This document shows, piece after piece, positions 7,593 through 16,104 of a stretch of 64,000 nt of DNA (position 1 is its first letter; each line of letters begins with the position of its first letter). The notes beneath the pieces were generated by a model. That model made no database searches, was not told the origin of the DNA, and saw only the letters and a list, made by a program, of their open reading frames with translations. Location: positions 1,736,001-1,800,000 of the forward strand of contig NZ_CP060497.1 in the NCBI RefSeq assembly GCF_014334135.1. The letters are read 5' to 3'. Origin of the DNA: Olivibacter sp. SDN3 (GTDB lineage Bacteria; Bacteroidota; Bacteroidia; Sphingobacteriales; Sphingobacteriaceae). The position numbers and the translations under genes are program-made.

Positions 7593-8732
7593 GGTACCAC
7601 CTCCCCCTCTGGCATCTAAATAAATGGATTCGGGCACCAAATTGGTGGTAGAACGAGTAGCACCGGGAGCGGTATCCCCGTCATCACTTAAATTAAAGCG
7701 GGAGATCACTCTTCTTTGACGGTCGGCAACATAAATATAGTGCTGACGTTCTTCGCGATCATCAATGGCCACAGCAATGGGATCGGTTAAATTTGCAGTA
7801 GCTCCATGGATAACTCTGGTTGGTGTGATATTGTCGCCACTGCTCAGTTTCGCTTTGGCGTCTTCTATGATATAGATGCTACCGTCGGCACTATTACCGT
7901 CATTTCCATTAGTTGGGCCTAAATCAGAAAGTACCAACACATCCAGGTTGTCTGAATAAGCGATGCCTCTGAGGTCGGACGCTCCTTCGACAGTGGAGGT
8001 TTGGTTAGGTGTGCGTTGAACACTATCCTCTGCTATGCGTGATAATTCCTTGAGATCAAAAGACCATATCGCCCGTTCTTCGCCCTGCATGCTTACCAGT
8101 AAGATAGAGTCTACCTCTTCATTACTCATGTTGGGGTCTTCTTTTCTGGCCATTAAAGACAAGCCGTAGGGAGGCGATTGCAAATTAAAGCGTTTGGCCG
8201 CCTTTTGTTGCTGTGCTAAACGCAATGGGTTGTAAAATAGGTGGAGGGCCGACTGGTTATTACCTGTAGCATTGTCGGATACAATCAGGTGATCAGATCC
8301 ACGGGCGTATATCAGATTACGGGCACTACGAAGTCTGATAGTGTCTTTAAAAAAAGTAGATGGCCCTACACCTCCGGCATCATCGATGGTGAAAGATCTG
8401 ATCGTGGAGTCGAGTCGAGTAATCTGAAAAACCCGTTCAATGTAAGGGTCAAAAACGATACCCATGCCCTGTACCCCCTGGCCAGCCTGTGACGTGGAGC
8501 TGTAAGGTCTTCCGTTAGGCAGCTGATTTTCGTTAATGGTGCTATCGGCGGGACTGATTACCCAGATATTTCTGAACACGTCAGATTCTGAAGTGGTTAC
8601 ATTGGAAAACGAAATATATAGCCGTGAAATAGGAGTGGGTGGATATTGTGGTTCCGAATCATCTCGTTGACAGGCGACCCAAAAAAAAGCAATTGAACCT
8701 AATATGATGCAGGATATTAAAACGTTTTTCAT
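7572..8732 (-). CDS. Lipoprotein with NHL/beta-propeller-like repeats
   Basis: 386 residues from the ATG at 8732 (MKNVLISCIILGSIAFFWVAC; lipobox WVAC). A longer in-frame start at 8771 would put charged residues ahead of the signal. The mature protein contains repeated phrases such as HYIYVADRQRRVISRFNLS and RGIAYSDNLDVLVLSDLG, typical of NHL or SMP-30-like propeller blades with Asp-rich turns. Exported, probably anchored to a membrane; ligand unknown. Its last codons overlap the SirB1-type gene on the other strand. Confidence 0.75.
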   Translation of the reverse strand: MKNVLISCIILGSIAFFWVACQRDDSEPQYPPTPISRLYISFSNVTTSESDVFRNIWVISPADSTINENQLPNGRPYSSTSQAGQGVQGMGIVFDPYIERVFQITRLDSTIRSFTIDDAGGVGPSTFFKDTIRLRSARNLIYARGSDHLIVSDNATGNNQSALHLFYNPLRLAQQQKAAKRFNLQSPPYGLSLMARKEDPNMSNEEVDSILLVSMQGEERAIWSFDLKELSRIAEDSVQRTPNQTSTVEGASDLRGIAYSDNLDVLVLSDLGPTNGNDGNSADGSIYIIEDAKAKLSSGDNITPTRVIHGATANLTDPIAVAIDDREERQHYIYVADRQRRVISRFNLSDDGDTAPGATRSTTNLVPESIYLDARGGGGTSTENSQ

Positions 8733-8779
8733 TTTTTTTTGTTTTTTGCGAGATGCGATTCTTTCGCTCACATGGAAAG

Positions 8780-8787
8780 CAAAAGTA
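8780..8787 (-). promoter_or_regulatory. -7 promoter element TACTTTTG for the propeller lipoprotein
   Basis: Matches TAnnTTTG on the minus strand, 47 nt upstream of the chosen ATG at 8732. The element itself ends 8 bp before the alternative ATG at 8771. Confidence 0.45.
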
Positions 8788-8849
8788 CAAAATTGTTGTG
8801 GAACCTTCTAGTATAGCAGAAGTAGTTTGTGTAGCGTAGGCATAAAAGA

Positions 8850-8898
8850 GATTCCTACTATAAGCTTAGCAGGTAGGTAAAACTTTATAGTAGGAATC
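8850..8898 (-). terminator. katA transcription terminator
   Basis: Perfect 13-bp inverted repeat GATTCCTACTATA / TATAGTAGGAATC, 14 bp past the katA stop codon. On the minus strand it is followed by TCTCTTTTATG. Confidence 0.65.
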
Positions 8899-8911
8899 AA
8901 GGGAAGTATTG

Positions 8912-10402
8912 TTATCTGGGAAGGTGTTCACTTAAGGTCTCCATATTTAAGCCTAGCCCTTGTGCTACGCCCATCCCCAGCTGCACATCTGCCCTGAACC
9001 AGTGGCACAGCTGTCTATTGATAATTTCATCTTTTTTGGGACCATCAATACCGCTCATGGCTCCCACGATATTACTAATGGTATTCTTCTTAGCTTCTGG
9101 AGTCATGAGTCTAAATAAGTCGCCCGGCTGCGTGTAATGGTCATCCTCCCCCGGTGCATTTCTATTATACCAATCAGCAATATCATTTTCTAAATTCCAA
9201 GCGGGCTCCTTGTAAGACTCGTCTTCATAGATATTATCAAAACTGTTTGGAAAGTAGTTTGGTGCTGAACCGCTATTGCCGTCAACACGCATATAACCAT
9301 CTCGCTGATAATTGGACACCATAAACGGACATCTGTTAACAGGAATCTGCTCATAATTTACGCCTAATCGGTAACGGTGTGCATCGGGGTAAGAAAGGAT
9401 TCTTCCCTGAAGCATTTTGTCTGGCGAATAACTGATGCCATCTATCACATGTGCAGGAGCAAAAGCTGCTTGCTCGACTTCAGCAAAATAGTTGTCGGGA
9501 TTTTTATTAAGTTCGATGACGCCCACTTCAATTAGGGGATATTTTCCCTGCGGCCATGTTTTTGTTAGGTCGAAAGGGTTCCAGCGGAAAATCTTGGCTT
9601 GCTCTTCTGTCATGATCTGGACATACATTTTCCATCGGGGGAAATCGCCCCGTTCTATAGCGCCAAAAAGATCACGCTGCGCGTAATCGGGATCTTCTCC
9701 CTTTATACGGGTCGCTTCATCATTTGTAAAATTTTTAATGCCTTGCTCTGTTTTTATATGAAACTTTGTCCACACCCTTTCATTCTCTTTGTTGATAAAC
9801 GAGAAGGTGTGACTGCTAAAACCATGCATATGTCGATAGCCATCTGGCGTGCCACGATCTGACATGAGAATGAGCACCTGGTGTAAACTTTCCGGATTCA
9901 ACGACCAGAAATCCCACATCATGGTAGCACTTTTAAGATTGGTTTGAGGGTTACGTTTTTGTGTATGTATAAAATCTCCAAATTTTTTCGGATCCTTTAC
10001 AAAGAATACCGGGGTATTATTGCCAACGAGATCCCAGTTTCCATCTTCCGTGTAGAATTTAATAGCAAACCCCCGAGGATCACGTTCGGTATCTGCAGAC
10101 CCCTTTTCACCTCCTACTGTGGAGAAACGCAAAAATAGGGGTGTTTGCTTTCCGACTTCACTGAAAACCTTCGCTCTGGAGTATTGCGTAATATCATTCG
10201 TAATGGTTAGGGTTCCATATGCTCCTGAACCTTTTGCGTGTACAACACGCTCTGGGATGCGCTCACGGTTAAAGTGGGCCATCTTTTCATGTAAGTGAAA
10301 ATCCTGTAATAAGATAGGGCCACGCGGTCCTACAGTCATTGAATCTTCATTATTGGCAACCGGAATACCAGACGCAGTAGTAAGTTTCTTTTTCTCTTCC
10401 AT
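8912..10402 (-). CDS. katA: Monofunctional heme catalase
   Basis: Disproportionates hydrogen peroxide to water and oxygen. 496 residues, the length of clade-3 small-subunit catalases. Visible landmarks: distal His in [12 protein letters not shown] (about H55), the SSHTFSFIN region, and the proximal heme-ligand motif [14 protein letters not shown]. It stands divergent from oxyR across a 110-bp intergenic region with opposed -7 elements, so peroxide induction by OxyR is likely; a hairpin terminator follows. Confidence 0.97.
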   Translation of the reverse strand: MEEKKKLTTASGIPVANNEDSMTVGPRGPILLQDFHLHEKMAHFNRERIPERVVHAKGSGAYGTLTITNDITQYSRAKVFSEVGKQTPLFLRFSTVGGEKGSADTERDPRGFAIKFYTEDGNWDLVGNNTPVFFVKDPKKFGDFIHTQKRNPQTNLKSATMMWDFWSLNPESLHQVLILMSDRGTPDGYRHMHGFSSHTFSFINKENERVWTKFHIKTEQGIKNFTNDEATRIKGEDPDYAQRDLFGAIERGDFPRWKMYVQIMTEEQAKIFRWNPFDLTKTWPQGKYPLIEVGVIELNKNPDNYFAEVEQAAFAPAHVIDGISYSPDKMLQGRILSYPDAHRYRLGVNYEQIPVNRCPFMVSNYQRDGYMRVDGNSGSAPNYFPNSFDNIYEDESYKEPAWNLENDIADWYNRNAPGEDDHYTQPGDLFRLMTPEAKKNTISNIVGAMSGIDGPKKDEIINRQLCHWFRADVQLGMGVAQGLGLNMETLSEHLPR

Positions 10403-10442
10403 AATGTTTATATGTTTTGCTTTTTCTGCTACTTAATGTACT

Positions 10443-10450
10443 CAAAGGTA
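10443..10450 (-). promoter_or_regulatory. -7 promoter element TACCTTTG for katA
   Basis: Exact TAnnTTTG on the minus strand, giving a ~35-nt katA leader. No -33 TTG is seen at the normal distance, which fits an activator-dependent promoter; the AT-rich segment 10458-10485 between the two promoters is where OxyR would be expected to bind. Confidence 0.5.
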
Positions 10451-10485
10451 ACCGTTATGCATTAAAAAATCTTATCATTAATTGT

Positions 10486-10493
10486 TATGTTTG
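10486..10493 (+). promoter_or_regulatory. -7 promoter element TATGTTTG for oxyR
   Basis: Exact TAnnTTTG on the plus strand, 19 nt before the oxyR ATG at 10513. Confidence 0.5.
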
Positions 10494-10512
10494 TATAAAC
10501 AAAATCGATAAT

Positions 10513-11451
10513 ATGACACTTGTTCAATTGGAATATATTATAGCGGTTGATACTTATAAGAGTTTTGTTGCTGCGGCAGAAAAGTGTTTTGTAACGCAAC
10601 CTACGCTCAGTATGCAAGTGCAAAAGTTAGAAGAATCATTGGGCGTACGTATCTTTGATCGGACAAAGCAACCAGTAGTACCTACAACGGTGGGCGAGGA
10701 AATTATTAGGCAGGCTCGAGTTGCAATCTTAGAAAGTCAGAAAATCAAAGAAATAGTAGCTTATCGAAAAGGCGAATTGGAAGGAGAGCTGAAAATAGGT
10801 GTTATTCCAACAGTCGCACCATACTTATTGCCAAAGGTTTTAGGTAATTTTATGGAAAAATACCCGAAACTACATTTACAGGTATGGGAGTATACTACCG
10901 AAAAGATTCTGCGGGAGCTTAAAGTAGGGCTGCTCGATTGTGGGATACTTTCGACGCCCATACACGTAATGGGCTTGCAGGAACATTTCCTATTTTATGA
11001 AACTTTTGTAGCTTACATTTCTAAGGCAAGTGAACTTAACCATAAAAAGACGGTGACTGCCAATGATCTTTTAGGAGAAAAGCTCTGGTTGCTGAACGAA
11101 GGGCACTGCATGAGGAATCAGGTTTTGAACATCTGTAACCGTAGGAAGTCAATGCACCCGGAGGAGGCCTTTGAGTATAATACCGGAAGTGTGGAAACTT
11201 TAAAAAGGATGGTTGATACGAATGCCGGAGTTACTATTATGCCTGAATTAAGTATTGCAGAGTTCGGGGAGGAGGAGCTTGATCAAGTACGTTATTTCAA
11301 ATCACCTGAACCTGTTCGTGAAATCAGTCTGGTTACACAGGAAAATTATCTCAAGAAAAAAGCAATTGAAGAATTGAAGCAAGAAATATTAGGGGTATTA
11401 CCGAAACGTTTTCTTGCGGAGAGGAAGAAAGAGATAATGGAGATCAACTAA
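10513..11451 (+). CDS. oxyR: LysR-family hydrogen-peroxide sensor OxyR
   Basis: 312 residues from MTLVQLEYIIAVD; the in-frame ATG at 10417 would precede the promoter element and is rejected. N-terminal winged helix-turn-helix (SFVAAAEKCFVTQPTLSMQV) then the substrate-binding-like domain. Both redox cysteines are in place: GHCMRNQVLNIC corresponds to the GHC...C pair of E. coli OxyR (Cys199/Cys208). Divergent to katA, its probable target. Confidence 0.93.
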   Translation: MTLVQLEYIIAVDTYKSFVAAAEKCFVTQPTLSMQVQKLEESLGVRIFDRTKQPVVPTTVGEEIIRQARVAILESQKIKEIVAYRKGELEGELKIGVIPTVAPYLLPKVLGNFMEKYPKLHLQVWEYTTEKILRELKVGLLDCGILSTPIHVMGLQEHFLFYETFVAYISKASELNHKKTVTANDLLGEKLWLLNEGHCMRNQVLNICNRRKSMHPEEAFEYNTGSVETLKRMVDTNAGVTIMPELSIAEFGEEELDQVRYFKSPEPVREISLVTQENYLKKKAIEELKQEILGVLPKRFLAERKKEIMEIN

Positions 11452-11475
11452 TCACGATAAATATCTGGTGGGAGC

Positions 11476-12447
11476 TCAGTTGGTATCGACCGTGCCGCCG
11501 GTGTCAAGGGCTTCCTTTTGTTCAATACGCACTGCTATTTCTGATGGATGAATACCTTCGCCAAACATTTCAGCATTCTTTTCGGTAAATTCCGCACCAA
11601 AAAACAGTATTGAAGAGATATAGTTAATCCATAATAGAATAATTACGATAGAGCCCGCAGCTCCATAACCAGATGCTGGTGCGGCGTGTTGCATGTATAA
11701 ACCTATAGCCCATTTGCCAATCATGAAAAGGATAGCTGTAAAGTAGGCCCCAGCCCTGACGTCTTTCCATTTGATTTGAATATCTGGCAAAAATTTAAAT
11801 ATTGATCCAAAAAGTATCGCCAGCACAAAAAACGTCATTAGTGTATTTACAATATACAAAGCGATATTGGTAGTCTCGTCGAAGAGGTCAACACCAAATA
11901 CAGAAAATTCAGGAAGATAATTTACCAATGTGGTACTTACAAAGGAAATTACCACATTCAACAGAAGAGATGCAACCAATAGGAAGCCGAGTATCAGGAC
12001 AATAGAAAAAGAAAGGGCTCTGTCTATAAGTAGTTTTACCCAACCACGCTTAGGCTTCGGCTTTACATTGAAGATCATATTCAGAGAGTCTTGCATTTCT
12101 ATGAATACTTTCGTGGAGGCAAAGATTAGCGTTCCTACACCAATAATTGTTGCAATGATAGAGCCTTTTCCCACTGCAAGGTTTTGAATGAGTGATTGTA
12201 TGAGCTCTGCTGCCTCTGGACCGACATATTCGTTGATTTCTTCAAAAACTCTTCCTTGTTGTGCCTCTTCCCCAAGAACAAAGCTTACCACAGCAAGGAC
12301 GATTATAAGTAAAGGGGCAATAGCAAATATCGTATAGTAAGAGAGCGCTGCGCTTAATTTAGATACCCGATCTTCACCAAAACCAGTTGCAGTCGCTTTT
12401 AATACCGCAAAAGCATCCTTATAGAACTTCTTTGTTAAAATCTTCAT
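11476..12447 (-). CDS. YihY/BrkB family inner-membrane protein
   Basis: 323 residues with about six membrane segments and the family phrases LSAALSYYTIFAIAPLLIIV near the N-terminus and FFGAEFTEKNAEMFG near the C-terminus. Once mislabelled RNase BN; true function unknown (transporter or envelope protein). It follows ald by 45 bp on the same strand without a recognised promoter, so it may be co-transcribed. The gene ends 25 bp from the convergent oxyR stop. Confidence 0.9.
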   Translation of the reverse strand: MKILTKKFYKDAFAVLKATATGFGEDRVSKLSAALSYYTIFAIAPLLIIVLAVVSFVLGEEAQQGRVFEEINEYVGPEAAELIQSLIQNLAVGKGSIIATIIGVGTLIFASTKVFIEMQDSLNMIFNVKPKPKRGWVKLLIDRALSFSIVLILGFLLVASLLLNVVISFVSTTLVNYLPEFSVFGVDLFDETTNIALYIVNTLMTFFVLAILFGSIFKFLPDIQIKWKDVRAGAYFTAILFMIGKWAIGLYMQHAAPASGYGAAGSIVIILLWINYISSILFFGAEFTEKNAEMFGEGIHPSEIAVRIEQKEALDTGGTVDTN

Positions 12448-12492
12448 GCAAGGGTGACATTGTACACCTCCGATGCTTGTTTTACTTAATTC

Positions 12493-13704
12493 TTATCGAT
12501 GTGATACGATAAGCAATTCAAGATCCTTTGGTGTTAAATTAAATTTGGAGGCAATATCTTTATTCGTTAACTGTCCCTGGTAAAGATAAATAGCATTCCT
12601 AACGCCAGGTTTGTTCCAGATAACATTTAATAGCCCCCCTCGTTCACCTATATCCAACAAGATAGGCGCAAAAATGTTTGTTAATGCATAAGTGGCTGTT
12701 CTAGCTACTCGGGAAGCAATATTTGGAACACAATAATGGATAACATCATACTTTCTAAAAACAGGGTCGTCATGATTGGTGATTTGGGAACTTTCAAAGC
12801 AACCGCCCTGATCAATGCTAACATCAATTAGAACAGAGTTAGGTTTCATTTTGGAAACCGTTTCTTCTGTGATAATGCAGGGGCTTCGTCCGTTTGTTGC
12901 ACGCATAGCCCCAATTACCACATCGCAGGATAAAACAGCTTTTTGCAGAACGATCGGCTGTATGACCGAGGTAAAGACTTTATTACCCAGGTTGTTTTGA
13001 AGCCGTCTGAGGCGATATAGCGAACTATCAAAAACTTTGACTTGTGCACCTAAAGCAATGGCCGTTCGTGTGGCATACTCACCTACTGTGCCGGCACCAA
13101 TAATGACAATTTCTGTTGGGGGAACCCCAGTAACTCCACCTAACATCAGTCCTTTGCCGTCAAAAACGTTGCTGAGGTATTCGGCGGCGATTAAGATGGA
13201 TGTCGCGCCAACAATTTCGCTCATAGCGCGTACAACGGTAAGTATGTTGTCTTCGTCGCGGAGGTATTCGTACGATAAGGCAGTGATTTTCTTTTTCATC
13301 ATAGCCTTGAGAAGGTCAAACCCCATCAAAGAAGGTTGCTGACTGGAGAAAAGTACCTGCCCCGTTTTCATCAAAGCAATTTCTTCAAGGGTAGGTGCAC
13401 CTATTTTAACGATAATGTCACAGGTATAGATACGTTCTTTTTCGCGAACTATAATTGCTCCTTGTTCGCTGTAATGATGATCAAAAAAATTAGCGCCATT
13501 TCCTGCGCCCGACTCAATCATGATTTGATGGCCGTTTTCTACTAAAAGAGCAACAGATAAAGGCGTTAACGCAATGCGGTTCTCTTGAAAACTTAACTCT
13601 CTGGGAATTCCTATTAGTAAGCTGTTCTTCTTTTTCCCCGTTTCAAGCATGGCCTCTTGCGGTTGCATCATTGCCTGGCGGGCCAAATTAGATAATTCAG
13701 TCAT
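12493..13704 (-). CDS. ald: Alanine dehydrogenase
   Basis: NAD-dependent interconversion of L-alanine and pyruvate plus ammonia. 403 residues: N-terminal catalytic part with GIPRELSFQENRIALTP, then the Rossmann motif IVIIGAGTVGEYA (about 198-210) and a nucleotide-proximal acidic residue in VKVFDSSLYRL. Length and the ~25-residue N-terminal extension match Bacteroidota members. PntA-type transhydrogenase subunits share the fold but lack this arrangement. A 14-bp palindrome lies 41 bp upstream. Confidence 0.9.
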   Translation of the reverse strand: MTELSNLARQAMMQPQEAMLETGKKKNSLLIGIPRELSFQENRIALTPLSVALLVENGHQIMIESGAGNGANFFDHHYSEQGAIIVREKERIYTCDIIVKIGAPTLEEIALMKTGQVLFSSQQPSLMGFDLLKAMMKKKITALSYEYLRDEDNILTVVRAMSEIVGATSILIAAEYLSNVFDGKGLMLGGVTGVPPTEIVIIGAGTVGEYATRTAIALGAQVKVFDSSLYRLRRLQNNLGNKVFTSVIQPIVLQKAVLSCDVVIGAMRATNGRSPCIITEETVSKMKPNSVLIDVSIDQGGCFESSQITNHDDPVFRKYDVIHYCVPNIASRVARTATYALTNIFAPILLDIGERGGLLNVIWNKPGVRNAIYLYQGQLTNKDIASKFNLTPKDLELLIVSHR

Positions 13705-13744
13705 ATTGATCTCAATTACACAAAAATCGGGTCAATTTACAAAA

Positions 13745-13758
13745 AAGTCTTAAGACTT
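13745..13758. promoter_or_regulatory. Perfect 14-bp palindrome upstream of ald (candidate operator)
   Basis: AAGTCTTAAGACTT, between the ald start (13704) and the end of tsaE (13788). Position and symmetry suit a dimeric regulator controlling ald; the regulator is unknown. Confidence 0.4.
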
Positions 13759-13787
13759 AGGGTATGTTTTAAATTCGTCAGATAAAA

Positions 13788-14213
13788 TCATTTAGGCCAG
13801 TCTTTTTCTAAATTTAGGACCCGTTGTCCGTCAGAGCCAACCGTAATTTTGATGACAACGAATTCATCTGGCATTAAGGTGGGAATTTTTTCTGGCCATT
13901 CTACAAAGCAATAACTGCCTGAATAGAAATAATCTTCGTAACCTAAATCGTATGCTTCCTGCTCATTTTTTATACGGTAAAAGTCAAAATGATATATTGG
14001 TCCAACATTACTACTGTATTCGTTAACAATGGAAAAAGTAGGACTTGAAGGCTGATCGCTTACCTGAAGATAATTACAAAGTGCATTGATGAGTGTTGTT
14101 TTTCCGGTACCCATCGGGGCGACAAATAGCACTATACGGTAATCGCCTATAAACTTTATGATTTTTGGAGCAACAAGCGGTAGCTCTTCAATATCGTTTA
14201 CAATAATTGTCAT
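13788..14213 (-). CDS. tsaE: TsaE, ATPase for tRNA threonylcarbamoyladenosine (t6A37) synthesis
   Basis: 141 residues from MTIIVNDIEE. P-loop APMGTGKTT (about 32-40; the first Gly of the Walker A is Ala, still allowed), switch-like SSPTFSIVNEY and IYHFDFYRI, and the C-terminal CFVEWPEKIP motif are all diagnostic of TsaE. It works with TsaB/TsaD in t6A formation, cytoplasmic. The in-frame ATG at 14249 lies within the upstream hairpin and is rejected. A -7 element 5 nt before the ATG suggests a leaderless message initiated within the porX terminator. Confidence 0.93.
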   Translation of the reverse strand: MTIIVNDIEELPLVAPKIIKFIGDYRIVLFVAPMGTGKTTLINALCNYLQVSDQPSSPTFSIVNEYSSNVGPIYHFDFYRIKNEQEAYDLGYEDYFYSGSYCFVEWPEKIPTLMPDEFVVIKITVGSDGQRVLNLEKDWPK

Positions 14214-14218
14214 TATTG

Positions 14219-14249
14219 CAAACATAGTCAAAAAGGCATTGATATACAA
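14219..14249 (-). promoter_or_regulatory. tsaE promoter overlapping the porX terminator
   Basis: Minus strand: -7 TATGTTTG at 14219-14226 and TTG at 14247-14249, spaced 20 bp, matching the Bacteroidota TTG-N19/20-TAnnTTTG layout. The TTG lies in the loop of the hairpin at 14225-14276 and the -7 element overlaps its base. Confidence 0.55.
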
Positions 14250-14276
14250 TGAAGGATATCAATGCCTTTTTGACTA
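14225..14276 (-). terminator. porX terminator (21-bp perfect hairpin)
   Basis: TAGTCAAAAAGGCATTGATAT (21 bp) at 14225-14245 is perfectly complementary to 14256-14276 with a 10-nt loop, 19 bp downstream of the porX stop. The T-run lies within the distal arm. The structure is symmetric and could work in both directions. Confidence 0.75.
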
Positions 14277-14294
14277 AATTCAATGTATCAGCTC

Positions 14295-15848
14295 TTACTT
14301 GGGGCTGTATGTGACATAAGGAATGATCATCTCTTCCAGGGATATTCCACCGTGTTGAAAAGTCTCGTTAAAATAGTTTACAAATTGATTGTAATTATTA
14401 GGATAAACAAAATAGGTGTCTTCCTTAGCAAAGATAAAGCTCGAACTCACATGTAATCGCGGTAGTTTGGCTTCATGTGGATTTTTGATGTGTAAGACAT
14501 CCTTATCGATGAAGTTAAGATTTTTTCCTTGTTTATAACGTAGATTGCTGTTGGTGTTACGATCGCCAATCACTTTGCTGGCGTGTTTCACTCGAATGGT
14601 GCCGTGATCCGTTGTGATGACCACTTTAACATTTTTCTGCGACAACCATTTTAGCGTATCTAATAATGGGGAGTGTTTAAACCATGATAAGGTAAGCGAT
14701 CGATAAGCGGCTTCATCATTTGCCAATTCCCTGATCATAGCCATATCGGTACGGGCGTGTGAAAGCATATCAACAAAATTGTAAACCAATACATTAAGGT
14801 CGTTGCCCATTAGGTTACTTAGATTTTCCGTAATGTCGCGGCCTTGCTCTAGGGTAAGGATTTTGTTATAGGAAAATTTGCATTCTTTTCTTAAGGTATT
14901 TTTAACCTGAGCCGTGAGAAAATCTTCTTCGTGAAGATTTTTGCCACCTTCGTCTTCGTCATTTTGCCACAAACTGGGAAAATGTTTTTCCATATCCAGG
15001 GGCATCATCCCACTAAAAATGGCGTTTCGTGCATATTGCGTGGCTGTAGGTAATATGCTGTAATAAGTATCCTCTTCGTCTAAGCGGTAATAATTTCCCA
15101 AGATGTCATTGATAACTTTCCACTGATCGTACCTAAGGTTGTCTATCAGGAAAAAGAAGGTTGGTTTCCCCCCTTCCAGTGTTGGAAATAATTTTTTCTT
15201 TAGGAGTTGATGTGAGGTGATGGGGCCACTGTCAGGATTCTGCACCCAGCTTAAGTAATTTTTCTCAACAAACTTAGAGAATTGGGCATTCGCTTCGGCT
15301 TTTTGCATCGTAAGGATTTCGTGCATCCCTTCATCTTCCAGTTTTTCCAGTGAAAGTTCCCAATATACGAGCTTCTTATAAACGTCTACCCATTCACTGA
15401 AATCGAGGTTGTCATTTAAAGTCATGCCCAGTGTCCTAAATTCCTGTTGGTAAGCCATCGAAGTTCTTTCGCTTACCAGACGCTTATTATCAGTGAGCTT
15501 TTTTATTGTTAATAGAATTTGTTTGGGATTGACGGGCTTGATAAGGTAATCGTCAATTTGAGAACCAATAGCATCTTCCATTAAGAATTCTTCTTCGTTT
15601 TTGGTTACCATAACCATGGGCACCGAAGGGTTGATGCCCTTTAAAATACCTAAAGTTTCGAGACCGGTTAAGCCTGGCATGTTTTCATCCAAGAATACCA
15701 AATCAAAGAAAGAACTTTTAAATGCTTCTACCGCATCGTGGCCGTTGGTTACCGTTTTTACAAAATATCCTTTTTCATTTAAGAGCATGATATGAGGTTT
15801 GAGTAAATCAATCTCATCATCTGCCCATAATATATTCGTTTCTTGCAT
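14295..15848 (-). CDS. porX: PorX, response regulator with PglZ domain (type IX secretion regulator)
   Basis: 517 residues. CheY-like receiver domain (about 1-120) with acidic pocket ADDE near 9-12, phosphoacceptor Asp54 in VFLDENMPG and Lys in YLIKPVNP. After a linker, an alkaline-phosphatase-superfamily PglZ domain with FFFLIDNLRYDQW, YSILPTATQYARNAIFSG and VVITTDHGTI, including the metal-binding Asp/His residues. In Porphyromonas and Flavobacterium PorX partners PorY and controls the T9SS. No PorY or T9SS structural gene is in this window. Downstream hairpin at 14225-14276. Confidence 0.93.
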   Translation of the reverse strand: MQETNILWADDEIDLLKPHIMLLNEKGYFVKTVTNGHDAVEAFKSSFFDLVFLDENMPGLTGLETLGILKGINPSVPMVMVTKNEEEFLMEDAIGSQIDDYLIKPVNPKQILLTIKKLTDNKRLVSERTSMAYQQEFRTLGMTLNDNLDFSEWVDVYKKLVYWELSLEKLEDEGMHEILTMQKAEANAQFSKFVEKNYLSWVQNPDSGPITSHQLLKKKLFPTLEGGKPTFFFLIDNLRYDQWKVINDILGNYYRLDEEDTYYSILPTATQYARNAIFSGMMPLDMEKHFPSLWQNDEDEGGKNLHEEDFLTAQVKNTLRKECKFSYNKILTLEQGRDITENLSNLMGNDLNVLVYNFVDMLSHARTDMAMIRELANDEAAYRSLTLSWFKHSPLLDTLKWLSQKNVKVVITTDHGTIRVKHASKVIGDRNTNSNLRYKQGKNLNFIDKDVLHIKNPHEAKLPRLHVSSSFIFAKEDTYFVYPNNYNQFVNYFNETFQHGGISLEEMIIPYVTYSPK

Positions 15849-16104
15849 ATCGTTATCGTATTTTTTAGTATTCAGATACCGCCACCCGCAGCAAAAGTGG
15901 TTGCTGAAGTTGTCTTAAGCCTTGTGTATCACTACTTATTAAAGAGGTACGAACTTACATAATTGTTTGTATGCTTTTGTTTTTTTAACATAAATTAACA
16001 GCAATATATAGTAAAACCAGCTAGCTTTGATGTTAATATATATAGAATGGTATAGGTTTCGCTAAAAAATAGCACCTTTGTGCTTTAAAAATATTTTTTA
16101 CCTA

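Noticed and set aside
11476-12447. YihY-type protein as RNase BN
   Set aside because: The old name came from a misassigned E. coli locus; the protein is an integral membrane protein without nuclease motifs.
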